This document shows, one piece after another, positions 8,433-14,925 of a stretch of DNA of 14,925 nucleotides. A program made the translations under genes and the position numbers. This DNA is from RYN-431 sp036388295 (GTDB lineage: Bacteria > Planctomycetota > Phycisphaerae > Tepidisphaerales > Tepidisphaeraceae), in the NCBI GenBank assembly GCA_036388295.1, contig DASVSC010000212.1, forward strand, positions 1-14,925, read 5' to 3'. Below the pieces are notes generated by a model that worked only from the letters and a program-made list of their open reading frames with translations, was not told where the DNA came from and did no database searches. Numbering within the stretch: the stretch's first letter is position 1; each line of letters starts with the position of its first letter.

Positions 8433-8468
8433 ATCGGACGTCTGATTCCGGCGCGGAAATGATCCGAT
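8433..8468. other. Nested inverted repeats after the PilZ gene
   Basis: ATCGGA (8433-8438) pairs with TCCGAT (8463-8468). Inside lies a second perfect repeat, TTCCG (8446-8450) and CGGAA (8454-8458) around GCG. A T-rich stretch (8476-8487) follows. It could be a weak terminator for the PilZ gene or an operator for the OPX gene; pairing is the only evidence. Confidence 0.3.
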
Positions 8469-8480
8469 TATCGGGTTTGC

Positions 8481-8510
8481 TTGTTTCTGCTGTCGGTATT
8501 GGTGTAAGCT
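8481..8510 (+). promoter_or_regulatory. Candidate promoter of the OPX gene
   Basis: TTGTTT (8481-8486) and TAAGCT (8505-8510) are spaced 18 bases apart and could be -35 and -10 elements. They would start transcription near 8517 and leave a leader of about 85 bases. They lie inside the open frame that extends upstream of the gene, which supports the downstream TTG start. A related GTGTTAGACT lies before the exosortase operon. Confidence 0.35.
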
Positions 8511-8518
8511 GTGGACGC

Positions 8519-8559
8519 CTCCTGCCGTCTCTCGAAGGGCAGGGGCCGGACCCCGGTCC
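8519..8559. other. Structured leader of the OPX gene
   Basis: CTCCTGCC (8519-8526) pairs with GGCAGGGG (8538-8545), 8 bp with one wobble pair. Next to it GGGG (8542-8545) could instead pair with CCCC (8551-8554), so two mutually exclusive hairpins are possible between the candidate promoter and the ribosome binding site. Whether this regulates translation is unknown. Confidence 0.3.
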
Positions 8560-8590
8560 GCGCCAGACAATTCGCTGCCAGGTTCTAGGA

Positions 8591-8596
8591 AAGGAG
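8591..8596 (+). promoter_or_regulatory. Strong ribosome binding site deciding the TTG start of the OPX gene
   Basis: AAGGAG lies 6 bases before the TTG at 8603. An in-frame ATG exists at 8459, but it has no such site and would put 48 residues in front of a lipoprotein signal peptide. Confidence 0.75.
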
Positions 8597-8602
8597 CCGG
8601 TT

Positions 8603-10009
8603 TTGGTTCGCTCGCTTATCGCTCGTTTACCCCTCCGCTCGGCGACCGCTGCCGTGTTGGCCCTGCTTTCGGTCGGCTGTGAGGTCAAAAGCTTCCTCGA
8701 TCCCAGCCAAGTCGGCCGGTTCGAAAAAGACCCGCTCGTCGTCCCGATCCTCGACAGCCTGAATCTCGGCACCGACGAACTGGACAGCCAGTTCATCGGC
8801 GCCCGTGACGTCCAGGACAGCGACCTCGTCGAATCCAATGCCGACTACCTGATCGGCGCGAACGACAGCGTTCAAGTCACGATCAGCGACCTGGTCGGTC
8901 CGGGCACGGAAACGACTAAGACGCTGCGCGTCAGTGCGTCGGGCAAGATCAGCCTGCCGCTGCTGCCGTCGCCGGTGCAGACGTCGGGCCTGAGTGAACA
9001 GCAGCTGGAACGCGCGATCTCGGACGCCTACAAAGACGCCCAGATCATCCAGAACCCGAACGTCAGCGCCAGCGTGGTGGAAGCCCGCGGCCGCGTTTAC
9101 AACATCTTCGGCGCGGTCGGCAACCCCGGCCCGTACGCGATCTTCGACACCGATTTCCGCCTGCTGAACGCGATCGTCACGGCCCGTGACGTGACGTCGC
9201 CGGTCGGCATCGATTACGTTTATGTCGTCCGCAAGAAGGACGCGGCCCAGTCCACCGGCGGCAGCAGCCCGGCCACGCAGCCGGCCACCGCCCCCGGCGC
9301 GGCCGACCCGCTGGCCCCGCAGAGCAACGCCGACCAGCCGCAAGCCCGTCGCAGCCAGATGCTGCAGACCGGGCAAGCCCCGGCCGGCAGCATCGTGGTG
9401 ATCGACGGCAAGGAAATGGTCGTCACCCCGCCCGCCGCCGCCACCGAATCGGCCGGCACGCCCGGCATGATGCCCGGTGCGGAAAGCACCGCCGGCGCGA
9501 ACCCGGCGTTCACCTTCAACACCCCGTCCGAGCCGACCGACCGCGAAATCATTCGCGTGCCGTTCAACAAGCTCCGCGCCGGCGAGCTGAAGTACAACAT
9601 CGTGGTCCGCCCGGGCGACATGATCTACGTCGCCAACCCCGTCACCGGCACGTACTCCATCGGCGGCAATGTGCTGGCCCCCGGCACCTATAGCCTGACG
9701 GGCCAGAAGATTACGCTGAAGGAGGCCGTCACGGCCGCCCGCGGCCTGAATGAAGTCGCCTGGCCGAGCCGGACCGACGTCGTCCGCCGCCTGCCGGGTG
9801 ACAAAGAGGCTTACGTCCGCGTCGATCTGGACAAGATCTTCTCCGGCCAGATGCCCGATCTGTACCTGAAGCCCAACGACCACGTGATTGTCGGCACCAA
9901 TGCGATCGCCCCGTTCCTGGGCGCAATCCGCAACGGCTTCCGCCTGACGTACGGCTTCGGCTTCCTGTACGACAAGAACTTTGCTTATGACGATAACCAG
10001 AACCGCTAA
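8603..10009 (+). CDS. Polysaccharide export (OPX, Wza-like) lipoprotein with SLBB domains
   Basis: With the TTG start the protein has 468 residues. It opens with a lipoprotein signal peptide: basic start, hydrophobic stretch, lipobox LSVGC with Cys26 as the lipid-bearing residue. Residues about 81-160 form the polysaccharide export domain (DYLIGANDSVQV…). A first SLBB segment (about 165-210, VYNIFGAVGNPGPY) is interrupted by an Ala/Pro/Gly/Gln-rich stretch of about 100 residues (213-313) and resumes at about 314-345 (IIRVPFNKL…VVRPGDMIYV). A second SLBB domain (about 347-430, YSIGGNVLAPGTYSL) follows, and the C-terminus (433-468) is a short aromatic segment that may be the outer-membrane helix. 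OPX proteins form the outer-membrane/periplasmic channel for capsular or exopolysaccharide. No co-polymerase or glycosyltransferase is visible here. The gene stands alone between a candidate promoter and a strong terminator. Confidence 0.9.
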   Translation: MVRSLIARLPLRSATAAVLALLSVGCEVKSFLDPSQVGRFEKDPLVVPILDSLNLGTDELDSQFIGARDVQDSDLVESNADYLIGANDSVQVTISDLVGPGTETTKTLRVSASGKISLPLLPSPVQTSGLSEQQLERAISDAYKDAQIIQNPNVSASVVEARGRVYNIFGAVGNPGPYAIFDTDFRLLNAIVTARDVTSPVGIDYVYVVRKKDAAQSTGGSSPATQPATAPGAADPLAPQSNADQPQARRSQMLQTGQAPAGSIVVIDGKEMVVTPPAAATESAGTPGMMPGAESTAGANPAFTFNTPSEPTDREIIRVPFNKLRAGELKYNIVVRPGDMIYVANPVTGTYSIGGNVLAPGTYSLTGQKITLKEAVTAARGLNEVAWPSRTDVVRRLPGDKEAYVRVDLDKIFSGQMPDLYLKPNDHVIVGTNAIAPFLGAIRNGFRLTYGFGFLYDKNFAYDDNQNR

Positions 10010-10028
10010 TCGCGGGTCGGGTTAAACG

Positions 10029-10070
10029 AAACACGGGAAGCCGGGCACATTTGCCCGGCTTCCCGTGTTT
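10029..10070 (+). terminator. Rho-independent terminator of the OPX gene
   Basis: Positions 10029-10046 and 10053-10070 form a perfect 18-bp stem around the 6-base loop ACATTT. The right arm ends in TTT and the left arm begins with AAA, so it could also stop transcription on the other strand. It begins 20 bases after the OPX stop codon and separates that gene from the exosortase operon. Confidence 0.9.
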
Positions 10071-10166
10071 AGCCAACACGCTCATTTCGTTCCTGGCCAA
10101 GCCGATCTGCACCTCGTCATCGCGAACGCAGGGCGATACGCCAGCGGAAGCGAACAGGCGTCCTGA

Positions 10167-10206
10167 TGCCGGGCATCGCATTCAACCGAATGCTCCAGGC
10201 CCGGTA
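10167..10206. other. Two-part stem-loop, possible structured RNA or operator
   Basis: The outer stem pairs TGCCGGGC (10167-10174) with GCCCGGTA (10199-10206), 8 bp with one wobble. After an internal loop the inner stem pairs GCATTC (10178-10183) with GAATGC (10188-10193) around AACC. The left flank is also a DNA palindrome in its own right, GATGCC-G-GGCATC (10165-10177). No T-run follows, so a terminator is unlikely. A small RNA, a protein binding site or a cis element of the downstream operon are all possible. Confidence 0.4.
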
Positions 10207-10304
10207 ACCCATTACGTCGTGAATGAAGTGTGCGATCCTCGGCGTTCGTTTCGGAGTGCGCCCCCGCAGATTCCCAACCGATGCGCTCCCGCCCGCGTAC
10301 AGGT

Positions 10305-10316
10305 TTGTGTTAGACT
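10305..10316 (+). promoter_or_regulatory. Candidate promoter (-10 region) of the exosortase operon
   Basis: TTGTGTTAGACT contains TAGACT (10311-10316) preceded by TGT, an extended -10 arrangement. No clear -35 element is seen. It would start transcription near 10323 and give a leader of about 130 bases. Its position after the terminator and the similar TAAGCT element before the OPX gene support it. Confidence 0.35.
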
Positions 10317-10346
10317 GACCGTCCCGGCCGGTCGGGCCGGTGTGGG

Positions 10347-10368
10347 CTCAAGCCGGACGCCGGTTGAG
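10347..10368. other. Leader hairpin of the exosortase operon
   Basis: CTCAA (10347-10351) with TTGAG (10364-10368), and CCGG (10353-10356) with CCGG (10360-10363), form a 9-bp stem with a single bulged G and a 3-base loop. It lies in the probable 5' leader. Its function is unknown. Confidence 0.3.
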
Positions 10369-10439
10369 TCGATGAGGCGTGCAGGGGCCGGGTGCGGGCG
10401 TCGTCGTCCGGGGCCTTTGCCGGCTGCCGTTCCCGTCCC

Positions 10440-10444
10440 GAGGG
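10440..10444 (+). promoter_or_regulatory. Ribosome binding site deciding the exosortase TTG start
   Basis: GAGGG lies 7 bases before the TTG at 10452. The in-frame GTG at 10392 would add 20 residues rich in Arg, Ser and Gly with no homology feel, and has no good site. Confidence 0.55.
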
Positions 10445-10451
10445 CTTGCGT

Positions 10452-11636
10452 TTGAGTACCGCCGTCGAACCCACCGTTCCGATGCGTTTGTCCGTCGCCC
10501 GCCTGTCCGAACCGGGCTGGCTGGGCGTGCCGTTGTCGTCGTGGGTGCGGGCGGCCGTGCTGACGCTCGCGTTCGTGGCGATCTACCAATACAACCTGCG
10601 CCGGCTCTGGGAAAAGACCAACTTCATCAACGGCGACCCGAACTGGAGCCACGCCGCCTGCGTGCCGCTGATCGGGCTGTACTACCTGCTGCTGCACCGC
10701 GACGAATTGCGTGCCACGCCCGCCCGGCCCCTCCTGGCGGGCCGGTTTGGCCGCTGGCGCATTCTGACCGCGGTCGCCGTAATGATCGGCGGGGCGGGTC
10801 TGGCGTGGGGCGTGTCGCGCCTGATCCCGCAGACCGAAGGCCTGTGGCTGGTCCGCGGCATTGTCGAGAACATCGGCTTCGGGCTGCTCGGCTTCGGGCT
10901 GCTCGGCTTGCTGCTCGATTGGGGGCTGGCCTGCCTGTTCGGCGGACTGGCCCTGAGCGCGTACGGCATTTATCCCGGCCAAAACGACTTCATCTGGGAC
11001 ACCGGCATGATCGTCACGCTGTTCGGCGTCGTGCTGACGCTGTGCGGCTGGGCGGTGATGCGCATCACGTGGTTCCCGATCGCCTTTCTGGTGTGCGCTT
11101 TGCCCTGGCCGGGCTTGGTCTACAGCCAGATCGCCAGCCCGCTGCAGGCGTTGGCGGCGCGGGTGTCGGTGGCCATCCTGCAACTCGTCGGTGTCGACGC
11201 GCGGTACTTCGGCACCAAGATTTTCCTGCCCCAGTTCGCCGGCAACGGCAGCCCTTTGCCGGACCGCTCGCTGAACGTGGCCGAGGCGTGCGCGGGGCTG
11301 CGGTCGCTGATGACGTTCATCACACTCTCCGCGGCCGTCGCGTTCTTGTCCGGCCGGCCGCTCTGGCAGAAGCTGTTCATCACCGCCGCCGCCGTGCCGA
11401 TTGCCATCTCCTGCAACGTGATGCGCGTGGCCGGCCAGGGCCTGCTCGATCTGTACGTCGGGCGCGAATGGTCGGAAGGCTTCGCCCACCAGTTCGCCGG
11501 CATGGTGATGCTGCTGCCGGCGTTTTTCCTGATCATGCTCGTCTGCTGGGTGATGGACCACCTGTTCATCGAGGAAGCGGACGAGCCCGTTGCCGTGAAG
11601 GCGAACCCCTCTTCAGCGACCGGCGGTGCGGCATGA
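10452..11636 (+). CDS. xrt: Exosortase (membrane protein-sorting transpeptidase)
   Basis: With the TTG start the protein has 394 residues and is an inner-membrane protein with about eight to ten hydrophobic segments between residues 30 and 370. The exosortase catalytic triad is visible: Cys280 in NVAEACAGLRS (codon 11289-11291), Arg325 in CNVMRVAG (codon 11424-11426) and His346 in FAHQFAG (codon 11487-11489). Exosortases cut C-terminal sorting tails such as PEP-CTERM and transfer the protein onward to the cell surface, usually in organisms that make exopolysaccharide. The downstream EpsI gene overlaps by ATGA and a TPR gene follows, a known exosortase neighbourhood. I cannot assign a subfamily (XrtA, a Planctomycete-specific type or another) from sequence alone. 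An N-terminal start at the ATG at 10482 is a less likely alternative. Confidence 0.92.
   Translation: MSTAVEPTVPMRLSVARLSEPGWLGVPLSSWVRAAVLTLAFVAIYQYNLRRLWEKTNFINGDPNWSHAACVPLIGLYYLLLHRDELRATPARPLLAGRFGRWRILTAVAVMIGGAGLAWGVSRLIPQTEGLWLVRGIVENIGFGLLGFGLLGLLLDWGLACLFGGLALSAYGIYPGQNDFIWDTGMIVTLFGVVLTLCGWAVMRITWFPIAFLVCALPWPGLVYSQIASPLQALAARVSVAILQLVGVDARYFGTKIFLPQFAGNGSPLPDRSLNVAEACAGLRSLMTFITLSAAVAFLSGRPLWQKLFITAAAVPIAISCNVMRVAGQGLLDLYVGREWSEGFAHQFAGMVMLLPAFFLIMLVCWVMDHLFIEEADEPVAVKANPSSATGGAA
10875..10916 (+). repeat. 15-base tandem repeat inside the exosortase gene
   Basis: GGCTTCGGGCTGCTC occurs twice in direct tandem (10875-10889 and 10890-10904), followed by a 12-base partial copy (10905-10916). 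It encodes GFGLL-GFGLL-GLLL within a membrane segment. Copy number changes would keep the frame. Confidence 0.8.
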
Positions 11637-12484
11637 GCGCGATAGCCCCGATTCCCAGCCCGATTCTGCCCGTCCCCTCGGTAACGCGCCGCCGGCTGGC
11701 GTTCGCGTTCGTGGCCACCGTGCTGGTGGGCGCGGCGGTCGTGCTGAACGTCACCGTGCCGGCGATGAAGCTCAGCTTCCGCAAGCAGCCCGTCGAGCCG
11801 GCCGAGCCGTTGAAGATGGTGCACGCCGACCTCGGGCCGTGGGCCCAGGTGACGGTCGATCGCGCGCTCAACCCCGATTTCGAACACGAACTCGGTGCCA
11901 CGCAGTACGTGTTCCGCAGCTACGTCGACACGCGACGGTTGCCCGAAAAGCAGCGAAAAGAGCTGCTGGCGGCGTCCATAGAAGACCGCGAAAAAATGTG
12001 GCCCAAGCTGGGCCCGCTCGACGCGCGCGGTTCGCTCCGGTTCGCCCTGACGTATTACACCGGCGCCGTCGACACCGTGCCGCACGTGCCCGACCGCTGC
12101 TACGCGGCCGACGGGTTTAAGCCGACGAACTACCAGGTCGTCACCTGGCCGGTGCTGCCGCGGCCGACCGAGCCGGAAAAGAACGTCGGCGTGCGGCTGA
12201 TCAACTTCGAAGACCAGATCGATTCCCGCCAATCGCACCCGCGGCAGGTGAGCTATTTTTTTCAGGTCAACGGCTTTTACGAAAACGACCCGATCTTCGG
12301 CGTACGCCGTCGGCTGCAAAACCTGTTCGAACGCGAGGCGTATTTCGCCAAAATCGAACTGGTCACCGACGTGGCAACCACGGACGTGGCCGCCGGCGTG
12401 ATGACCGACTTCCTTCAGCACGCGATGCCCGACATCGAACGCGTGCTGCCGCAATGGACGAAGACGGCGAAGGCGTCCGACTAA
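11633..12484 (+). CDS. epsI: Exosortase-associated EpsI family protein
   Basis: The protein has 283 residues. It starts at an ATG that overlaps the exosortase stop (ATGA), so the two are translationally coupled. Residues about 21-45 form one hydrophobic segment after a basic stretch (TRRRLAFAF), an anchor that places the rest in the periplasm. The EpsI core follows, with the conserved segment VPHVPDRCYAADGF (149-162), in which His151, Pro153 and Cys156 match the HxPxxC-type pattern of the family. EpsI is either fused to exosortases or encoded next to them. Its biochemical role is not settled, but it is needed for exopolysaccharide production in some species. An insert of charged residues (about 100-128) precedes the core. 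A frame open upstream to 10379 exists but overlaps the whole exosortase gene in another frame and is not coding. Confidence 0.88.
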   Translation: MSAIAPIPSPILPVPSVTRRRLAFAFVATVLVGAAVVLNVTVPAMKLSFRKQPVEPAEPLKMVHADLGPWAQVTVDRALNPDFEHELGATQYVFRSYVDTRRLPEKQRKELLAASIEDREKMWPKLGPLDARGSLRFALTYYTGAVDTVPHVPDRCYAADGFKPTNYQVVTWPVLPRPTEPEKNVGVRLINFEDQIDSRQSHPRQVSYFFQVNGFYENDPIFGVRRRLQNLFEREAYFAKIELVTDVATTDVAAGVMTDFLQHAMPDIERVLPQWTKTAKASD

Positions 12485-12524
12485 TTGAATCGCATCAACG
12501 CGACAGAAAGCCCGACAGGACACG

Positions 12525-14925
12525 ATGGCACGGAAACTGAATAAAGCATTAGTGGCGGCAGTGGCTTCGGTCGCACTCCTGAGCGGCGGGGCGTACGTCG
12601 CTGCGCCGAAGATCCTTCAAATGATGCGGCCGGTCAGTGACCTGGTCGCTGCGGGCGACGCCGCGGCCGAGGCCGGCGAATGGGAGAAGGCTGCTCTCAA
12701 CTACGGCAAAGCCGCCAACCGTTCGGGCAACGACATCGATCTGCAGTTGAAGTACGTCAACGCCCTCGACCACACCGTCAACGGCGAAGTGGAAAAGCTC
12801 CGCCAGGTCCGCCAGTTCCAGGCACAAATCCTGGCCAACGACCCGCGCTCGGTGCCGGCCTTGCGTCAGGTGCTGGCGTACCAGCGCAGCGACGTGCAAC
12901 GCAACCCCGCGGACACCGCCGCGGTCCGCACCCTGGCAGGCACGGCCGAGCGGTTGGAAAAACTTGTTCCCGGCGACCGCGAAGCGCGATTGGCGATGGT
13001 CACGAGCGTGTTCGAACCGTACACCCGCAACCTGGAAGTGCGTGCCGAGGACGTCGAGGCCCAGCGTGCCGCCGTGGAAAAATTGTACGAAGAAAAGCCT
13101 GACGACGCCGACGCGCTCCGCATGGCGGTGCAGTTCCGCAGCGTCGCCGCGCAGCGCGCGCTGCAACAGGGCGATACGGCCGACGCGAAGGAAAAGCTGA
13201 CGCAGACGATGGCGTACGTCGACGCCGCGGTCGAAAAGACGCCGCAGTCGGCGGGGGCGTGGGTCCTCCGCGCCGACACCTACCGATTTGCCGCGTACGT
13301 ACTGCCCGGCAACGACACGGCGCAACGCGACCCACTCGTCCGGAAGTATTCGGAATCACTGCAAAAGGCCGATGAATTGGCCAAGCCGGGCGACCCGCTG
13401 CTGATGGCGATCCGCACGACGGTGCTGCGCGAACTCGAACGGCGCGACCCGAAGCAGGCCGAGGTCCGATACCGCAAGCTGCTGGAAGAACTGCCCGACG
13501 ACCGTCAGCCGCGCGTCGCGCTGGCCGAGTTCCTGGCCCGGCAGCCCAATCGCCGCGACGAAGCCGTCGCCGTGCTGGAAGCGCCCTTCAAGCCGACGAA
13601 AGTGCTGCGGGGCATGGATTCGGTCGACCAGCGGATGTATGGCTTGGTCGAACAGGTCCGCCGCGCGTCGATCCGCCTGGGCGCGCTGATGACGGCGACC
13701 GATCCGGAGGACCGCAAAAAGCGGATCGACGCCATCGACCAGGAATACCGCGCGATGCGGTCGGACCCCGACATCAGCACCCGCTTCAAGCCCGCGGTGC
13801 TGCGCGTCCAGGGCGGCTTGGAACTCGCCCAGGGCAAAGTGACCGAAGCCATCAGCACGCTCGACTCGGCGCTGAAACTGATCGACCCGGCCAGCCAATC
13901 GACCGTCGAACAGGACATCCGTAACGACACGCTCATGGAATACGCCCAGGCGCAGTTGCGCCTGAACCAGAGCGGCGAGGCGCGTCCGGCCTTGGCGGAA
14001 CTGGTGCAGCGGAAGCCGGAGAATCTGGCCGCCCGGGCGATGCTGGCGGACCTGCTGATTCGTGAACGCAGCCTCGACGCCGCCGAGCAGCAGGTGCAGG
14101 TGCTGGAACGCATGGCCGGCGATTCGCCGGTCGTTCAGAAAATGCGTCTGCAGATCCTGCTGGCGCGGGGCTCGCTCAAAGACCGCTACCCGCAGTTGGC
14201 CGAAACGTCGCGCGAGCAGCGGTTCCTGAAGCTGCAGGTCGCGGGGTCGCTGAACGACAACGCCGAAGTGGCACGGATGGCGAGCCTGATCCTCAGCGCA
14301 GACCCGACCGACCGGGACGCGGTGACGGCGTTCGTGCAGGCGTCGCTGGCCCTGAACCGGCGCGACGAAGCCGTCAATACCGTCGCCGCCGCGCTCAAGG
14401 CCAAGCCCGGCGATGCCGGGTTCAAAGCCATCGCCGAGAACCTGGCGGCCGTCACGCCCGAAGACCGCCAACGGCTGATCAGCGAGCGCGTGGAAAACCT
14501 GACCGACCCTTACATCAAAACGCTTAACAAGGGCGAGCTCGCCCGCTCGCAGGGCCGGCCCGCCGACGCAATCGAGGCGTACAAAGAAGCCCAGAAGATC
14601 AAGCCCGACGACGCCCGCGCCTTCGAAGTGCAGTTCCAGCTGGCGGTCGCGTCGCGCCGGTTCGCCGACGCCGAAAGTGTGATCGGTGATTTGGCCCGCT
14701 TGAACGTCGACCAGGCCGCTGGTGCGCTGCGCCGTGTGCAGCTGGCCGCGGCCCGGGCGCTGGTGGAAATCGACCCCATGCGCCGCGGGACGCTGTTTAA
14801 GGATGTCGTCGCGCAGGCCCAGGCGGCCGCCCAGCAGAACAGCCAGCTCGGTGCCGCGTCACTGCTGTACGCACAGGTGCTGCAGCAGACCGGCGACATC
14901 AATGGCGCGATCGACCAGTACCAGC
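12525..14925 (+). CDS. Large TPR-repeat protein of the exosortase operon, 3' end outside window
   Basis: The frame is open from the ATG at 12525 to the end of the window, giving 800 residues without a stop. AGGA at 12517-12520 is a close-spaced ribosome binding site. Residues about 1-30 are a basic start plus a hydrophobic stretch (KALVAAVASVALLSGGAYVA), a signal anchor or uncleaved signal peptide, so the repeats should face the periplasm. TPR-type helical pairs are recognisable at about 40-75 (GDAAAEAGEWEKAALNYGKA), 429-456 (LAQGKVTEAISTLDSAL), 473-530 and 669-697 (SQGRPADAIEAYKEAQKIKP), and the rest is also alpha-helical, Ala/Arg/Glu-rich sequence. Large TPR proteins (PrsT-type) accompany exosortase/EPS loci and are thought to scaffold export or assembly. 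The gap to EpsI is only 40 bases, which suggests one operon. The full length and C-terminal domains cannot be seen. Confidence 0.88.
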   Translation, partial: MARKLNKALVAAVASVALLSGGAYVAAPKILQMMRPVSDLVAAGDAAAEAGEWEKAALNYGKAANRSGNDIDLQLKYVNALDHTVNGEVEKLRQVRQFQAQILANDPRSVPALRQVLAYQRSDVQRNPADTAAVRTLAGTAERLEKLVPGDREARLAMVTSVFEPYTRNLEVRAEDVEAQRAAVEKLYEEKPDDADALRMAVQFRSVAAQRALQQGDTADAKEKLTQTMAYVDAAVEKTPQSAGAWVLRADTYRFAAYVLPGNDTAQRDPLVRKYSESLQKADELAKPGDPLLMAIRTTVLRELERRDPKQAEVRYRKLLEELPDDRQPRVALAEFLARQPNRRDEAVAVLEAPFKPTKVLRGMDSVDQRMYGLVEQVRRASIRLGALMTATDPEDRKKRIDAIDQEYRAMRSDPDISTRFKPAVLRVQGGLELAQGKVTEAISTLDSALKLIDPASQSTVEQDIRNDTLMEYAQAQLRLNQSGEARPALAELVQRKPENLAARAMLADLLIRERSLDAAEQQVQVLERMAGDSPVVQKMRLQILLARGSLKDRYPQLAETSREQRFLKLQVAGSLNDNAEVARMASLILSADPTDRDAVTAFVQASLALNRRDEAVNTVAAALKAKPGDAGFKAIAENLAAVTPEDRQRLISERVENLTDPYIKTLNKGELARSQGRPADAIEAYKEAQKIKPDDARAFEVQFQLAVASRRFADAESVIGDLARLNVDQAAGALRRVQLAAARALVEIDPMRRGTLFKDVVAQAQAAAQQNSQLGAASLLYAQVLQQTGDINGAIDQYQ

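Larger units (their letters stand above)
10010..10451. other. Long intergenic region between the OPX gene and the exosortase operon
   Basis: These 442 bases hold no gene I can support. In order they contain the terminator (10029-10070), about 95 bases with no recognisable signal apart from a small GGCG-ATA-CGCC repeat at 10132-10142, a strong stem-loop (10167-10206), a candidate -10 element (10305-10316) and a GC-rich leader with a hairpin (10347-10368). Open frames across the region read as low-complexity Arg/Pro/Ala peptides and run through the terminator hairpin. Confidence 0.6.

Noticed and set aside
8627..9883. Reverse-strand open frame opposite the OPX gene
   Set aside because: Its translation is repetitive Val/Gly/Arg/Asp sequence without motifs, a shadow of GC-rich codons in the OPX gene.
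10051..10455. 134-residue + strand open frame between the OPX gene and the exosortase
   Set aside because: It begins inside the terminator stem, has no ribosome binding site and reads as Arg/Pro/Ala/Ser-rich sequence.
10379..11632. Upstream extension of the EpsI frame across the whole exosortase gene
   Set aside because: It is the +1 shadow frame of the exosortase; the ATGA overlap start at 11633 gives a normal EpsI N-terminus.
10212..12523. Two long reverse-strand open frames (about 450 residues each) opposite the exosortase and EpsI genes
   Set aside because: They lie opposite well-supported genes, read as His/Arg/Gln/Pro-rich low-complexity sequence and show no family motifs. Long antisense frames are expected in GC-rich coding DNA.
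13356..14471. Reverse-strand open frame opposite the TPR gene
   Set aside because: The + strand frame from 12525 is open throughout with TPR-like helices; the antisense frame has no motifs.
1..14925. CRISPR arrays, tRNA or rRNA genes, insertion sequences, attachment sites
   Set aside because: No regularly spaced repeats, cloverleaf-like sequences, transposase-like proteins or paired terminal repeats were seen.

Overview
The window is GC-rich bacterial DNA with every supportable gene on the + strand. The gene mix points to Planctomycetota, perhaps the Phycisphaerae side: giant pseudopilin-like proteins, a Planctomycete-looking exosortase with a separate EpsI partner, a Wza-type polysaccharide export lipoprotein and TTG starts behind strong Shine-Dalgarno sites. 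This placement rests on family content only and is an inference.

Region 1 (1-5362) is the end of a pseudopilin operon: the C-terminal part of a PulJ/GspJ-like protein, then a very large GspK-like protein (1534 aa) carrying a lamin-tail-like domain and two 'NxNTA' hairpin motifs. Region 2 (5372-7038) holds a monomeric sarcosine oxidase/N-methyltryptophan oxidase relative that has lost about 130-140 central residues in frame, followed by an intact epoxide-hydrolase-type alpha/beta hydrolase. Region 3 (7259-8392) is a PilZ protein with an intact-looking receiver domain and an Hpt-like helix in which the phosphorylatable histidine is glutamine.

Region 4 (8603-14925) is an envelope/extracellular polymer locus. 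An OPX (polysaccharide export) lipoprotein ends at a perfect 18-bp terminator hairpin. A 380-bp gap with a strong stem-loop and a candidate promoter follows. Then comes a tightly packed operon: exosortase, EpsI (ATGA overlap) and a large TPR protein cut off by the window end. A plausible joint role is export of a polysaccharide together with sorting or anchoring of tail-bearing proteins, with PilZ as a possible cyclic-di-GMP input. No exosortase substrate with a recognisable C-terminal sorting tail is visible here. No tRNA, rRNA, insertion sequence or CRISPR array was seen.
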